Below, in pieces: positions 15,261-23,033 of a DNA stretch of 24,274 nucleotides (positions are counted from its first letter, which is position 1; each line of letters opens with the position of its first letter). The DNA lies in NCBI GenBank assembly GCA_017391665.1, contig JAFOXS010000280.1:1-24274 (forward strand), read 5' to 3'. The notes below the pieces were generated by a model, which was given only the letters and a program-made list of their open reading frames with translations, was not told the DNA's origin and ran no database searches. The position numbers were made by a program, and so were the translations under genes. This DNA comes from Alistipes sp. (GTDB lineage Bacteria; Bacteroidota; Bacteroidia; Bacteroidales; Rikenellaceae).

Positions 15261-16541
15261 CTATTTCACCTGAACAGGAGAATTAACCGTAGAGACATAT
15301 CCCGTACCATCGGCAACGTATGCATATACACGATAGTTACCGGCCTGATCGATCTTTATCTCGGCCACAGGCTCCGACGTCGTGAACACTTCGCCATAAC
15401 GCTCGGGACGCGGCTCATATGAGCCACCGAAGCCCAGCACCGTAGCCTCGTGCAGCACCTCCCAGATGTAGGTCATCTTGTCGCCCTCACGATCCGATGC
15501 CGCCACCTCTACCTTAAATGTCTTGCCGCTCTCTACCGTAGGACTCTGCACAGGCTTCATACCCTCGACCTTGATACCCGTCACCACCGGCGCAGTCTGA
15601 TCGGGCTCCTGTCCGCTCCACACGCGCTGCATAGCCTCCACCATAGGTGTCTTCTCGCCATTGAGAGGCAGGCCATCAACCTTGCTCTCAACGAACATGC
15701 TGAACCATGTAGGCGTGCGCTCCTCCTTCTGTCCCCAGAGGAATACGAACGAACCCAGACAACGCTCATCGCCCAGAACGGCACCGTTATAGCGGCTCTC
15801 ATACACCTGACGCTTCTCCTCGCTGGTCTGCTCGATCGAAGCCTCCCACGTGGTCTTGTCGGTCTCCCACCAACCCGTAGGACCCCACTCGGTAATCATA
15901 TATGGGCCTTTCCAGTCTGACGAAGCGACCATATCCTTCACCTCGAGTATCGGGCCGTAGCTGTTAATACCGATAATATCGAGCGAAGGGGCATAGCGGG
16001 CGATAGAATCAAGCGCACTCTTATCGTGCGAGATGACCGTTGACACCAGCTGACGCGGCGCAATCGCCTTGATAGCCACCGCCAGCTCCTCAATAAAACT
16101 CCACACCGCAGAGCCATTGGCACCGCTCAGCTGCACCTCATTACCAATACCCCAGCAGAAGATATTGGGATCATCCTTGAACGTAGTGGCCAACTCACGG
16201 CACTGCTCCAGCGTCTTTGCCTTCCACTCTGCATCGAGATACTTTTCGCCATCCTTTGGCAGCGAAATGCCCTGCATCACACGCATACCATGCTCGGCCG
16301 CAAGAGCCGACGTACGCTTCACACTCTCAATATTTCCGCCCCATGTACGGCAGGCATTGGCACTTGCAGCTGCAGCCACATCGAGGCGATTGGTTCCGCC
16401 CACACCATTGATAAATGTAGGCTCGCCATCAATGCGAAGCTCGAAGCCATTACCCTTCTTCTTTATCACAACACCCTGCTCGGGTGCACATGCTGTCGCA
16501 CCTACCACAGCAAGGGCAAGCAACAATCTACTCAGTTTCAT
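15261..16541 (-). CDS. Glycoside hydrolase lipoprotein (GH-A clan, GH2 TIM-barrel-like)
   Basis: This is a 426-residue predicted lipoprotein (lipobox ATAC, C18). After a short beta segment, a TIM barrel carries WGIGNEV with the probable acid/base E135, and ITEWGPTGWW with the probable nucleophile E218. That pair and spacing are typical of clan GH-A. It resembles stand-alone GH2 TIM-barrel proteins of Bacteroidetes that lack the sandwich domains. Residues about 317-426 look like a C-terminal Ig-like or PKD-like domain. It might act on beta-glucan or as a transglycosidase; the substrate is unknown. The gene starts 18 nt after the hom stop with no room for a terminator, so it is read as the last cistron of the methionine operon, an unexpected partner. 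Confidence 0.8.
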   Translation of the reverse strand: MKLSRLLLALAVVGATACAPEQGVVIKKKGNGFELRIDGEPTFINGVGGTNRLDVAAAASANACRTWGGNIESVKRTSALAAEHGMRVMQGISLPKDGEKYLDAEWKAKTLEQCRELATTFKDDPNIFCWGIGNEVQLSGANGSAVWSFIEELAVAIKAIAPRQLVSTVISHDKSALDSIARYAPSLDIIGINSYGPILEVKDMVASSDWKGPYMITEWGPTGWWETDKTTWEASIEQTSEEKRQVYESRYNGAVLGDERCLGSFVFLWGQKEERTPTWFSMFVESKVDGLPLNGEKTPMVEAMQRVWSGQEPDQTAPVVTGIKVEGMKPVQSPTVESGKTFKVEVAASDREGDKMTYIWEVLHEATVLGFGGSYEPRPERYGEVFTTSEPVAEIKIDQAGNYRVYAYVADGTGYVSTVNSPVQVK

Positions 16542-16559
16542 ATTATTGTCATTTGATGG

Positions 16560-17747
16560 TTAGTCGTTGGGGTAGGCTGCAATAAACACATTGCGACGGC
16601 GCAACTCATCCTGAACCTTATGCAACTCGCGCAACGACACCTTGCCCACCACATACTTAAAGTCGTCCGAAATATAGTTCTCGCTCACGCTCTCAAACTT
16701 GATAAGATCGAGATCGGCATAATCCAGATAGCGGTAATATACGCGGAACGAGTGGTCGGTAGTGTAGCGGGGCAGCTGCGAGTCGTTACGCTTCTTGTAC
16801 TCGTACTTATAGTCGTACAGACAAGCCGTAATATCGCTCAACACGGCCGAACCCGTGGGGTAGGCACCAGCACCACGACCAAACATAAACTGCTTGTCGT
16901 AGAACAGACCCTTGATAACCACACCGTTGAACTCATCCTCGACGCTATAGATATATTTATTACGCGAGATAAGCTGAGGCATAACACTCATAATGAGCTT
17001 GTTATCAATCTTCTCAACATGTGCTACAAGCTTAAAGCGACGCTCCTTCTCGTTAGCAAAGCGAATATCGTCGTCGTTCATATTCGAGATACCGAACGTG
17101 AAGATATCCTGCGGCGGAACGTACAGACCAAAGGCGTGGATGGTAATGATGATAAGCTTGAAGAGCGAATCCCAACCATCGATATCGAGCGTGGGGTTGC
17201 TCTCGGCAAAGCCCAGATCCTGCGCCAGCTTCAAAGCATCGGCATACGACATCTTCTCGTTGAAGATCTTCGAGAGGATGAAGTTCGATGAACCATTCAA
17301 AATACCCTTAACCGAGGTCAAGAGGTCGTTATCGTAGTACTCCTCGAGGTTACGGATTACGGGGATACTACCGCACGCCGAAGCATCGTAGAGCAGAGCC
17401 ACATTGTAGCGTGCCTGCAACTCGATAAGCTCCTCGATGTGGTGCGCCAGCATCTTCTTATTACCCGACACTACGGGAAGCTCCATCTTCAGGGCGCGCT
17501 TCACGATATCGTATGCAGCATCGGCATCGTCGATAAGCTCAACGATGAAGTTAATCGTAGGATCGTTGAAAATATCGTCAGCCTTATCGGTGAACTCGAC
17601 ATCTACGCCACGATCCTTCGTTAGATCGCGCACGCATACTCGCTTAATCTCTACATTTTTCGAACCTATACGCTTCAGCACATCGTACAAGCCGCGACCT
17701 ACGGTACCAAAACCGAAAAGACCGATGTTAAGTTTCTTTCCATTCAT
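16560..17747 (-). CDS. hom: Homoserine dehydrogenase
   Basis: This enzyme reduces aspartate semialdehyde to homoserine, the branch point for threonine and methionine. It has 395 residues. The nucleotide fold begins with GFGTVG (12-17). Other family blocks are VSGNKKML (93-100), CGSIPVIRNL (125-134), GILNGSSNFILSKI (148-161) and AESNPTLDIDGWDSLFKL (181-198), which carries the substrate-site acids and lysine. It is a stand-alone form with no aspartokinase fused. The region after the catalytic domain is too short and different for me to call an ACT domain with confidence. The gene follows metX after 18 nt in the same operon, so it supplies homoserine to MetX. Confidence 0.93.
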   Translation of the reverse strand: MNGKKLNIGLFGFGTVGRGLYDVLKRIGSKNVEIKRVCVRDLTKDRGVDVEFTDKADDIFNDPTINFIVELIDDADAAYDIVKRALKMELPVVSGNKKMLAHHIEELIELQARYNVALLYDASACGSIPVIRNLEEYYDNDLLTSVKGILNGSSNFILSKIFNEKMSYADALKLAQDLGFAESNPTLDIDGWDSLFKLIIITIHAFGLYVPPQDIFTFGISNMNDDDIRFANEKERRFKLVAHVEKIDNKLIMSVMPQLISRNKYIYSVEDEFNGVVIKGLFYDKQFMFGRGAGAYPTGSAVLSDITACLYDYKYEYKKRNDSQLPRYTTDHSFRVYYRYLDYADLDLIKFESVSENYISDDFKYVVGKVSLRELHKVQDELRRRNVFIAAYPND

Positions 17748-17765
17748 AATTGTATCTGTTTTTCG

Positions 17766-18782
17766 TTACTTATTCAAAAAATCCAAAATTATTCTATTCA
17801 GCTGTTCATGCTCCACCAAAAAACCGTCGTGGCCAAAATCCGAGTCGATGAGATGATACTCCACCGAGGGGATATTCTCTATCAGCACCTTATGATCCGA
17901 GGGTGGGAACAGGATATCCGACGTAATAGCCACCACCAGCGACTTAGCCTTAATCTGCTTCAGCACCTCCTCCAAAGAGCCTCGTCCACGCGCCAGATTG
18001 TGCGAATCGACAGCCTGCGAGAGACGGTAATAGGAGTAGGCATTGAATCGGCGACGCAACTTCTCGCCCTGATAACGCTGGTAAGATAGCACTCGGCGCT
18101 CGAAGCTCACCTCATCGGGCGTAGCATCCTCCTGCGTCTTATCATAGGCCATGCCACCACGATAGCTCAGCAGTGCAATGCTTCGTGCCGTAGCCATACC
18201 GTTAAGTCCTGCCTCGGCCTTGCGCTCGCCAAACGAGGGATCGCACTCAATAGCCATACGCTGCGACTCATTAAATGCCGATGCCCACGGCTTGGTGCGT
18301 GGCGTAGTAGCGATAAAGGCGGCATGCTCGGCAAAGTCGGGCTGCATAACGCACCACTCCAGACATTGGAATCCTCCGATCGAGCTACCGATAAGCAGCT
18401 TAACACGGCTGATACCCAGATGCTTGGCCAGAAGCTGATGTGCTCGCACCATATCGCGCACCGTAACAAGCGGAAAGTCGCCATACCACTCTTCACCCGT
18501 TGCGGGATTTACCGACAGAGGACCCGTAGTGCCGTAGTGCGAGCCGAGGAAGTTGGCGCATACGGTGAAGTATTTCTTGGGGTCGAGAAAACACCCCTCT
18601 TCAACCGTGTGCGGCCACCAGTCGGCCACGTCAGAGTTAGCCGTCAGCGCATGACACACCCAGATGATGTTGCTACGCTCGGCATTCATCTCGCCAAATG
18701 TATCATAGGCGATCTCCAATGCAGGTAACACCGCACCGCACTCAAGTGTAAAAGGCTGATTATAGAAAAATGTTTGTGCCAT
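17766..18782 (-). CDS. metX: Homoserine O-acetyltransferase
   Basis: This alpha/beta-hydrolase-fold enzyme acetylates homoserine with acetyl-CoA, activating it for sulfhydrylation. The 338 residues match the family. The nucleophile elbow is GSSIGG (132-137, with S134), and the other triad members are D289 (TSDILFP) and H318 (GHDGFL). Conserved early blocks HALTANSDV and NFLGSHYGTTGP are present. Its ATG overlaps the metY stop by one base, so translation is probably coupled. Some MetX-like enzymes use succinyl-CoA; I prefer the acetyl form because the neighbour is an O-acetylhomoserine sulfhydrylase. Confidence 0.94.
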   Translation of the reverse strand: MAQTFFYNQPFTLECGAVLPALEIAYDTFGEMNAERSNIIWVCHALTANSDVADWWPHTVEEGCFLDPKKYFTVCANFLGSHYGTTGPLSVNPATGEEWYGDFPLVTVRDMVRAHQLLAKHLGISRVKLLIGSSIGGFQCLEWCVMQPDFAEHAAFIATTPRTKPWASAFNESQRMAIECDPSFGERKAEAGLNGMATARSIALLSYRGGMAYDKTQEDATPDEVSFERRVLSYQRYQGEKLRRRFNAYSYYRLSQAVDSHNLARGRGSLEEVLKQIKAKSLVVAITSDILFPPSDHKVLIENIPSVEYHLIDSDFGHDGFLVEHEQLNRIILDFLNK

Positions 18783-20065
18783 TACTCAACGTGTGCAAAA
18801 GCCTGCTCAAAATCCTCAATTATATCCTCAACATTCTCCAGTCCGAGCGATATGCGCAGCAGGGTAGGTGTAACACCTGCGGCCTTGAGGTCGGCCTCGC
18901 TCAGCTGCTTGTGTGTAGTAGATGCAGGGTGGGTAACAACGGTGATAGAATCGCCGATCATAGTCATATTGGCCGCAAGATTAAGCGACTCAACAAAACG
19001 CACGGTGCTATCGAGCGAGCCCTTTAACTCAATAGTAAAGACTGCTGATGAACCGTAGCGGTAGTACTTCTTGGCGTTCTTATATCCTGCGTGATCCTCA
19101 AAACCTACGAAACTTACACGCTCTACCTTCGGGTGCTGACGGCAATACTCTGCCAATCGCCATGTCGACTCCACCTGGTGCTTCACGCGCAGCGACAAGG
19201 TCTCCAGGCCAATCATCATCAGATATGAGTCAAACGACGAGGGGCAGCAGCCAAAGTCACGCAGACCATCGACGCGGCACTTTACGATAAAGGCAGCCTT
19301 ACCAAAAGCCTCATACAGATTCAGGCCGTGATAGCCTTCCGAAGGGCCATCAATCTGCGGGAATTTGCCATTAGCCCAATTGTAGTTGCCGCCATCGACA
19401 ATCACGCCACCCATAGCCGTGCCGTGGCCATTGATCCACTTCGTAGCCGAATCCACTACGATATTTGCACCCCAGTCGAAGGGGTTGCACAGGAATCCTG
19501 CGGCTCCGAACGTATTGTCCACCACAAAGGGGACATCCTTTCTGCGTGCTACCTCGGCCAACGCCTCCAGGTCGGGCACATCGCACGTCGGGTTACCCAT
19601 GCTCTCGGCATAGATCATCTTCGTGCGTTCGTCAATCAAAGCCTCGAAATCCTCCGCACGCTCGCTCTTTGCGATGCGGCAGTCGATACCCAGCTTACGC
19701 AGCGAAATGCGGAACTGGTTATACGTACCTCCATAGAGGAAGGGTGATGCCACGATATTATCGCCCGCCTCGGCAAGCGCCGTAACGGTAAGCAGAATGG
19801 CCGACATACCCGATGCCACGGCCAGCGCTCCGACGCCATCATAGAGGGCAGTGATGCGCTCCTCATAGGCTGCAGTTGTAGGATTGTGCAGACTGGTGTA
19901 GATATTTCCGCCTTCGCTAAGTTCGAAGAGGCGTGCCGCATAGTCGCAGCTCTTGAAGTGATAGGCCGCCGTAGGGTAGATTGCTACACCGCGCGAGCCC
20001 GTATGATCGACATGATAACCACCATGAATCTGTTTGGTCTCAAAACGAAGTTTCTTCTCAGACAT
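18782..20065 (-). CDS. metY: O-acetylhomoserine aminocarboxypropyltransferase (sulfhydrylase)
   Basis: MetY is a PLP enzyme of the Cys/Met-metabolism family that joins sulfide to O-acetylhomoserine to give homocysteine. The 427 residues from ATG 20065 start MSEKKLRFETKQIHGG. The PLP lysine is K209 in DSATKWINGHGT. The upstream conserved sequence YTSLHNPT (56-63), SGMSAI and DNTFGAAG (183-190) are all present, and the C-terminal THPASTTH block is seen. An in-frame extension to 20173 is not family-like and runs through the leader, so I reject it. This is the first structural gene of metY-metX-hom-glycosidase. Its 5' leader carries a Met-rich peptide and hairpins that suggest attenuation. Confidence 0.95.
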   Translation of the reverse strand: MSEKKLRFETKQIHGGYHVDHTGSRGVAIYPTAAYHFKSCDYAARLFELSEGGNIYTSLHNPTTAAYEERITALYDGVGALAVASGMSAILLTVTALAEAGDNIVASPFLYGGTYNQFRISLRKLGIDCRIAKSERAEDFEALIDERTKMIYAESMGNPTCDVPDLEALAEVARRKDVPFVVDNTFGAAGFLCNPFDWGANIVVDSATKWINGHGTAMGGVIVDGGNYNWANGKFPQIDGPSEGYHGLNLYEAFGKAAFIVKCRVDGLRDFGCCPSSFDSYLMMIGLETLSLRVKHQVESTWRLAEYCRQHPKVERVSFVGFEDHAGYKNAKKYYRYGSSAVFTIELKGSLDSTVRFVESLNLAANMTMIGDSITVVTHPASTTHKQLSEADLKAAGVTPTLLRISLGLENVEDIIEDFEQAFAHVE

Positions 20066-20084
20066 AATAATCAATATTGGATAA

Positions 20085-20103
20085 TTCGGCATAAGAGGCC
20101 GAA
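20085..20103 (-). repeat. Small hairpin before the metY start
   Basis: The arms ttcggc (20085-20090) and gccgaa (20098-20103) form a 6-bp stem with a 7-nt loop. On the minus strand it is preceded by eight T and lies 19 nt before the metY ATG. Its role, if any, is unknown. Confidence 0.4.
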
Positions 20104-20117
20104 AAAAAATTCTACTC

Positions 20118-20143
20118 AAAAAAATATTTCCAAACGAGGAATA
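20118..20143 (-). terminator. Candidate attenuator terminator in the metY leader
   Basis: On the minus strand TATTCC (20143-20138), a 6-nt loop and GGAAATA (20131-20125, one bulged A) form a weak stem directly followed by seven T (20124-20118). It lies between the leader peptide and metY. The stem is AU-rich, so efficiency is uncertain. Confidence 0.45.
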
Positions 20144-20159
20144 AAAACGAAAGGGATTT

Positions 20160-20192
20160 AGTGTTCTGGACACTTGGCAACACTTGATTGCC
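20160..20192 (-). promoter_or_regulatory. Mutually exclusive RNA dyads in the metY leader
   Basis: Plus-strand AGTGTT (20160-20165) is complementary both to ACACT (20170-20174) and to AACACT (20179-20184). A third hairpin, GGCAA (20176-20180) with TTGCC (20188-20192), conflicts with the longer-range pairing. Competing folds of this kind are expected in an attenuator. I infer the role from position only. Confidence 0.45.
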
Positions 20193-20205
20193 CAATAATA
20201 AAGAC

Positions 20206-20219
20206 GTGCCTAGCGGCAC
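20206..20219 (-). repeat. Hairpin over the leader-peptide stop codon
   Basis: GTGCC (20206-20210) and GGCAC (20215-20219) enclose a 4-nt loop. The dyad covers the last codons and the TAG of the Met-rich leader peptide, so a translating ribosome would open it. Confidence 0.5.
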
Positions 20220-20278
20220 ATTCGCATATGCATCGAATGCATCATAAAGAGAAGTGATATGTTGCAACGTGACATCAT
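20210..20278 (-). CDS. Methionine-rich leader peptide of the metY operon
   Basis: This 22-codon frame begins ATG ATG and ends TAG. Seven of 22 residues are Met (1, 2, 12, 13, 16, 18, 20); the last eleven residues read MMHSMHMRMCR. It starts about 15 nt after the transcript start predicted from the -7 box at 20300-20307. It ends 144 nt before the metY ATG. It is followed by a hairpin over its stop codon, mutually exclusive dyads and a U-tract hairpin. This is the arrangement of an amino-acid leader peptide: ribosome stalling at Met codons when charged Met-tRNA is scarce would change the downstream fold. As with many Bacteroidetes genes, no Shine-Dalgarno sequence is obvious. The frame is seen directly; the control function is inferred. 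Confidence 0.65.
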   Translation of the reverse strand: MMSRCNISLLFMMHSMHMRMCR

Positions 20279-20299
20279 ACAAACTTACATATTATAATG

Positions 20300-20307
20300 C
20301 AAATATA
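20300..20307 (-). promoter_or_regulatory. -7 box of the methionine operon
   Basis: On the minus strand this reads TATATTTG, matching TAnnTTTG, and places the transcript start near 20293. A -33 TTG is not present at the expected distance, so the promoter may need help or be weak. The rest of 20308-20359 is AT-rich and shows no gene. Confidence 0.5.
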
Positions 20308-20359
20308 TAAAAAATATTTAAATAATCCCCCGCATAGTGTTAAAAATAGGGGCAGAAGG

Positions 20360-20390
20360 TTGTTTGTAGCCTATTTTTTCCATAATTTTG
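20360..20390 (+). promoter_or_regulatory. Promoter of the metallo-beta-lactamase-fold gene
   Basis: TTG at 20360-20362, a 20-nt spacer and TAATTTTG at 20383-20390 give a full Bacteroidetes-type promoter. The predicted start is near 20397, 20 nt before the ATG at 20417. Confidence 0.65.
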
Positions 20391-20416
20391 TTAGGAAAAA
20401 CATAACCCTACAACTT

Positions 20417-21670
20417 ATGAAGAAGTATATACCTTTGATTTTCTGCTCACTTTTCGTTGCATGTTCACCCAGCGAGAAGGTTGGCGACGTGTACCCTGGC
20501 TGGAAAGAGGGCCAGATGGATATCCACCACATCTACACAGGTCGTGGCGAAGCGAGTTTTCTTATTTTACCCGATGCAACGACGATGCTTATCGACGTAG
20601 GTGATCACGACCCCACCTATGAGCAATATCCCCTTATGGCCGAGCCCATGCCCGACCGTGAGCGCCGAGCGGGAGAGTATGTAGCACGCTACGTCGAGCG
20701 TGTAAACCCCAACGGCACATATGTAGATTACCTGATGCTTTCGCACTATCACAACGACCACATGGGCGACGCAACATTGCCGGCTGCCATGACCGAACGA
20801 CGTGCTCCAAACTATCGTCTTGTGGGTATTGCCGAGGCGGGAGAGTATCTGCAATTTGGAATGCTGTATGAGCGCGGATGGCCCGACTACTCATACCCCA
20901 AGGCTATAAATACAGCCGATGTACATATCAACAACTTCCTCTCCTTCGCCAAGTATCACAAGGAGGAGTTCGACATGCAGCAGGAGGAGTTTGAAGTGGG
21001 TGCACTCGACCAGATAGCACTGAAGCACAACGCTGACAAATACCCCACATTCTCCACACGTAACCTGGCGGCCAATGCCGAGGTATGGTCGGGCGTAGAG
21101 GGGCAGACCGTGCGCTATGCCGACCTACATCCCGACACCCGCCACGGTTCGATAAACGAGAACGCACTGAGCATAGCTATGCGCTTCGATTATGGCGCAT
21201 TCAGCTACTACACGGGAGGCGACGTGAGTACTTCGCTAAAAGATGAGCAGGGCGAGTGGGTAAACATCGAGTCAAAAGTGGGTGAGGCTTGTGGCGAAGT
21301 GGATGTATGCAAAGCCAACCACCACTCATACAAGGATGCCATGCCGACCGACTTCCTAAATGCCGTGAAGGCGAAAAACTACATCCTCAACGTCTGGGAT
21401 CAGCAGCACACGCAGCCCGAGCTGCTCGACCGCATGGTAAATACCGAGCCCAAGCTGGAGACAGGTTACAAAGTTCTGTCGGAATATATCTTACCGAAGA
21501 CGCGCGAAGAGTTTGCCGCCGAAGAGTGGGCAAAGGGCATATGCCCCGAGGATGGACACATAGTAATCAAGGCCTACGACGGAGGACGCAAATACAAGAT
21601 TTACCGTCTCTCGGCTCGTGACGAGCAGATGATTATCACGGCCATCTACGGACCTTACGATGCTGAATAA
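20417..21670 (+). CDS. Metallo-beta-lactamase-fold lipoprotein (ComEC C-domain-like hydrolase)
   Basis: ATG 20417 gives 417 residues with a lipoprotein signal (MKKYIPLIFCSLFVAC, C16). The metal-binding motif SHYHNDHMG has H110, H112, D114 and H115. An earlier block, TMLIDVGDHD (56-65), and later YTGGDVSTSL and KANHHSYKD complete a metallo-beta-lactamase fold resembling the extracellular domain of ComEC/Rec2 and related hydrolases. Substrate is unknown; phosphodiesters or lactone-like compounds are possible. It is a single-gene unit with its own promoter and a terminator. The frame extends upstream to 20297, but that part overlaps the promoter and is not signal-peptide-like, so I reject it. 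Confidence 0.82.
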   Translation: MKKYIPLIFCSLFVACSPSEKVGDVYPGWKEGQMDIHHIYTGRGEASFLILPDATTMLIDVGDHDPTYEQYPLMAEPMPDRERRAGEYVARYVERVNPNGTYVDYLMLSHYHNDHMGDATLPAAMTERRAPNYRLVGIAEAGEYLQFGMLYERGWPDYSYPKAINTADVHINNFLSFAKYHKEEFDMQQEEFEVGALDQIALKHNADKYPTFSTRNLAANAEVWSGVEGQTVRYADLHPDTRHGSINENALSIAMRFDYGAFSYYTGGDVSTSLKDEQGEWVNIESKVGEACGEVDVCKANHHSYKDAMPTDFLNAVKAKNYILNVWDQQHTQPELLDRMVNTEPKLETGYKVLSEYILPKTREEFAAEEWAKGICPEDGHIVIKAYDGGRKYKIYRLSARDEQMIITAIYGPYDAE

Positions 21671-21676
21671 ACAATC

Positions 21677-21704
21677 AGGGCTGCCACTTTAGATAGGCAG
21701 CCCT
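21677..21704. terminator. Terminator between the MBL gene and the LuxR-type gene
   Basis: The arms agggctgcc (21677-21685) and ggcagccct (21696-21704) form a 9-bp GC-rich stem with a 10-nt loop. It is followed on the plus strand by aattatttta. The convergent gene ends 22 nt later, so it may serve both. Confidence 0.8.
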
Positions 21705-21725
21705 AATTATTTTACACTCCGCACG

Positions 21726-22316
21726 TTATAGCGCTACATCATTCTGATCGAGCAGATTATTCAGCAGCGCATATACGGTCAATCCTGCAACAGATTTTAT
21801 ACCCGTCTTATGGGTTATATTCTTACGATGTGACATAACTGTATGAATCGAGATATTCAGACGGTCGGCGATCTCCTTATTTGCCATTCCCTTGGCAACA
21901 AGAATCAGTACATCACGTTCGCGTTCCGACAAATCGTGGCTATCGCTGTAAGGGTTCGTTTCCCCCTGCTCGATAGCCGCACGCAGCTTACGCAACATAG
22001 CCGCCTCATTGTCATAAATATTTATCACGCCATCCACCTGACGCAACACCTCTTCATCAACCATGGTCGTTGCAAGCAGCACGATGGTCACACCACTCAA
22101 CTCGGCCACCGACCCACGTACAGACTCACCGCCGCGCACAGCCTGCGAACCGACAATTACAACCTCTATATCCCTCGCCACACGACGCTCCGCAAAATCA
22201 CGAAGCGTGGGGTAGATGCCTACAACATCCGCCTCGGCACTCGACTGAAGAATCTTGCACAAACCCTCGGCAATAATGATCGAAGGCTCTATGATGGCTA
22301 TCTTATATCGTCTCAT
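21726..22316 (-). CDS. LuxR/NarL-type regulator with degenerate receiver domain
   Basis: This 196-residue DNA-binding regulator has a C-terminal LuxR helix-turn-helix (LSERERDVLILVAKGMANKEIADRLNISIHTVMSHRKN, about 129-166, shown here in two motifs: LSERERDVL and NISIHTVMSHR). The N-terminal part is shaped like a response-regulator receiver (RYKIAIIEPSIIIAEGL). The usual acidic pair is reduced to E10, the phospho-acceptor position is Gly (VVIVGSQ, about G56) and the switch Lys is absent (INIYDNEA). It therefore probably does not use phosphorylation. The ATG is 7 nt after the stop of the hemerythrin gene, and no histidine kinase is adjacent. I infer that it acts with feoB and the diiron protein in iron, oxygen or nitric oxide response. 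Confidence 0.85.
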   Translation of the reverse strand: MRRYKIAIIEPSIIIAEGLCKILQSSAEADVVGIYPTLRDFAERRVARDIEVVIVGSQAVRGGESVRGSVAELSGVTIVLLATTMVDEEVLRQVDGVINIYDNEAAMLRKLRAAIEQGETNPYSDSHDLSERERDVLILVAKGMANKEIADRLNISIHTVMSHRKNITHKTGIKSVAGLTVYALLNNLLDQNDVAL

Positions 22317-22323
22317 AGGCTCG

Positions 22324-23031
22324 CTACTGGTTTTCCAACGCCACAACCATAGGTGTCAGCACCGCCGTCTCGATGAGTGTATGCTTGGCCAGATCATCGC
22401 GCAGATGAGCCAGATCGCGCAGCACCCCGCAACGTTCTGCAGTAGGACAACTCTCGGGTAAATACTTGATGATAATACTCTTAATATCATCCACCTTATC
22501 GCATATATCAGTGTGTGACGACATTTTCACAGCCATACCCTCCGTATGCTTCTCACCGAGCAACAACTGCTCCACATATGGAAATATCACCTGCTCCTCA
22601 TACTGCAGATGAGCATGCACCTCATCGGCATAATCGTCGTAGAACTTCCTCACGATATCGCTCTGACGCTTCTCGCACATGCTCAGCACCCGTTCCACGC
22701 CCTGCTCAATCGAGGGGAGCAGCTGCTCGGCATAATAACAATGCGACGCACGCAGATAACCCACTATATGTCTCAGATCGTCACGTTGCAGATTATCAAC
22801 AGCAGGATGCATATCGGCACCGGCATATACACGGCAAAGCATCAGAAACATCTCCGACGAGATAGAATAGCGACGACACAACTCCTCAACCGAGAGATCG
22901 CCAAAGGGCAACTGCATATCCAATCGCAGAAAGACGGAGAGCAGCTCACACGACACATCGAGCAACTCCACGATTTTCATATCCTTCGAAAAGAGGATAC
23001 GGTTAGAAGCATCTATCTTATAGTTTCCCAT
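22324..23031 (-). CDS. Hemerythrin HHE-domain protein (RIC/ScdA-like)
   Basis: From ATG 23031 this is a 235-residue, helical, probably cytoplasmic protein. Candidate diiron ligands in order are H97 (SHCYY), H141 and E145 (HLQYEE), H173 (SSHTD) and H217 with E221 (HTLIE), the spacing of a hemerythrin-like four-helix bundle. Such proteins bind O2 or NO or repair iron-sulfur centres (RIC/YtfE/ScdA). The N-terminal 80 residues are not the usual ScdA domain; they include a short helix-turn-helix-like stretch (LSVEELCRRYSISSEMF, 46-62). The start lies 2 nt after the feoB stop and its stop is 7 nt before the LuxR-type gene, so the three genes form an operon. An in-frame start further upstream overlaps feoB and is unlikely. 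Confidence 0.8.
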   Translation of the reverse strand: MGNYKIDASNRILFSKDMKIVELLDVSCELLSVFLRLDMQLPFGDLSVEELCRRYSISSEMFLMLCRVYAGADMHPAVDNLQRDDLRHIVGYLRASHCYYAEQLLPSIEQGVERVLSMCEKRQSDIVRKFYDDYADEVHAHLQYEEQVIFPYVEQLLLGEKHTEGMAVKMSSHTDICDKVDDIKSIIIKYLPESCPTAERCGVLRDLAHLRDDLAKHTLIETAVLTPMVVALENQ

Positions 23032-23033
23032 AA

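Noticed and set aside
16620..17291. 223-codon plus-strand frame antisense to hom
   Set aside because: It is a shadow of the hom coding sequence; it has no family-like motifs and no promoter or start context.
20066..20173. N-terminal extension of metY
   Set aside because: It runs through the leader hairpins, does not resemble the family and has no ATG-type start until inside it.
20066..20300. SAM riboswitch in the metY leader
   Set aside because: I looked on the minus strand for the conserved SAM-I core elements and for a SAM-II-like fold and recognised neither; by-eye inspection cannot exclude a divergent type.
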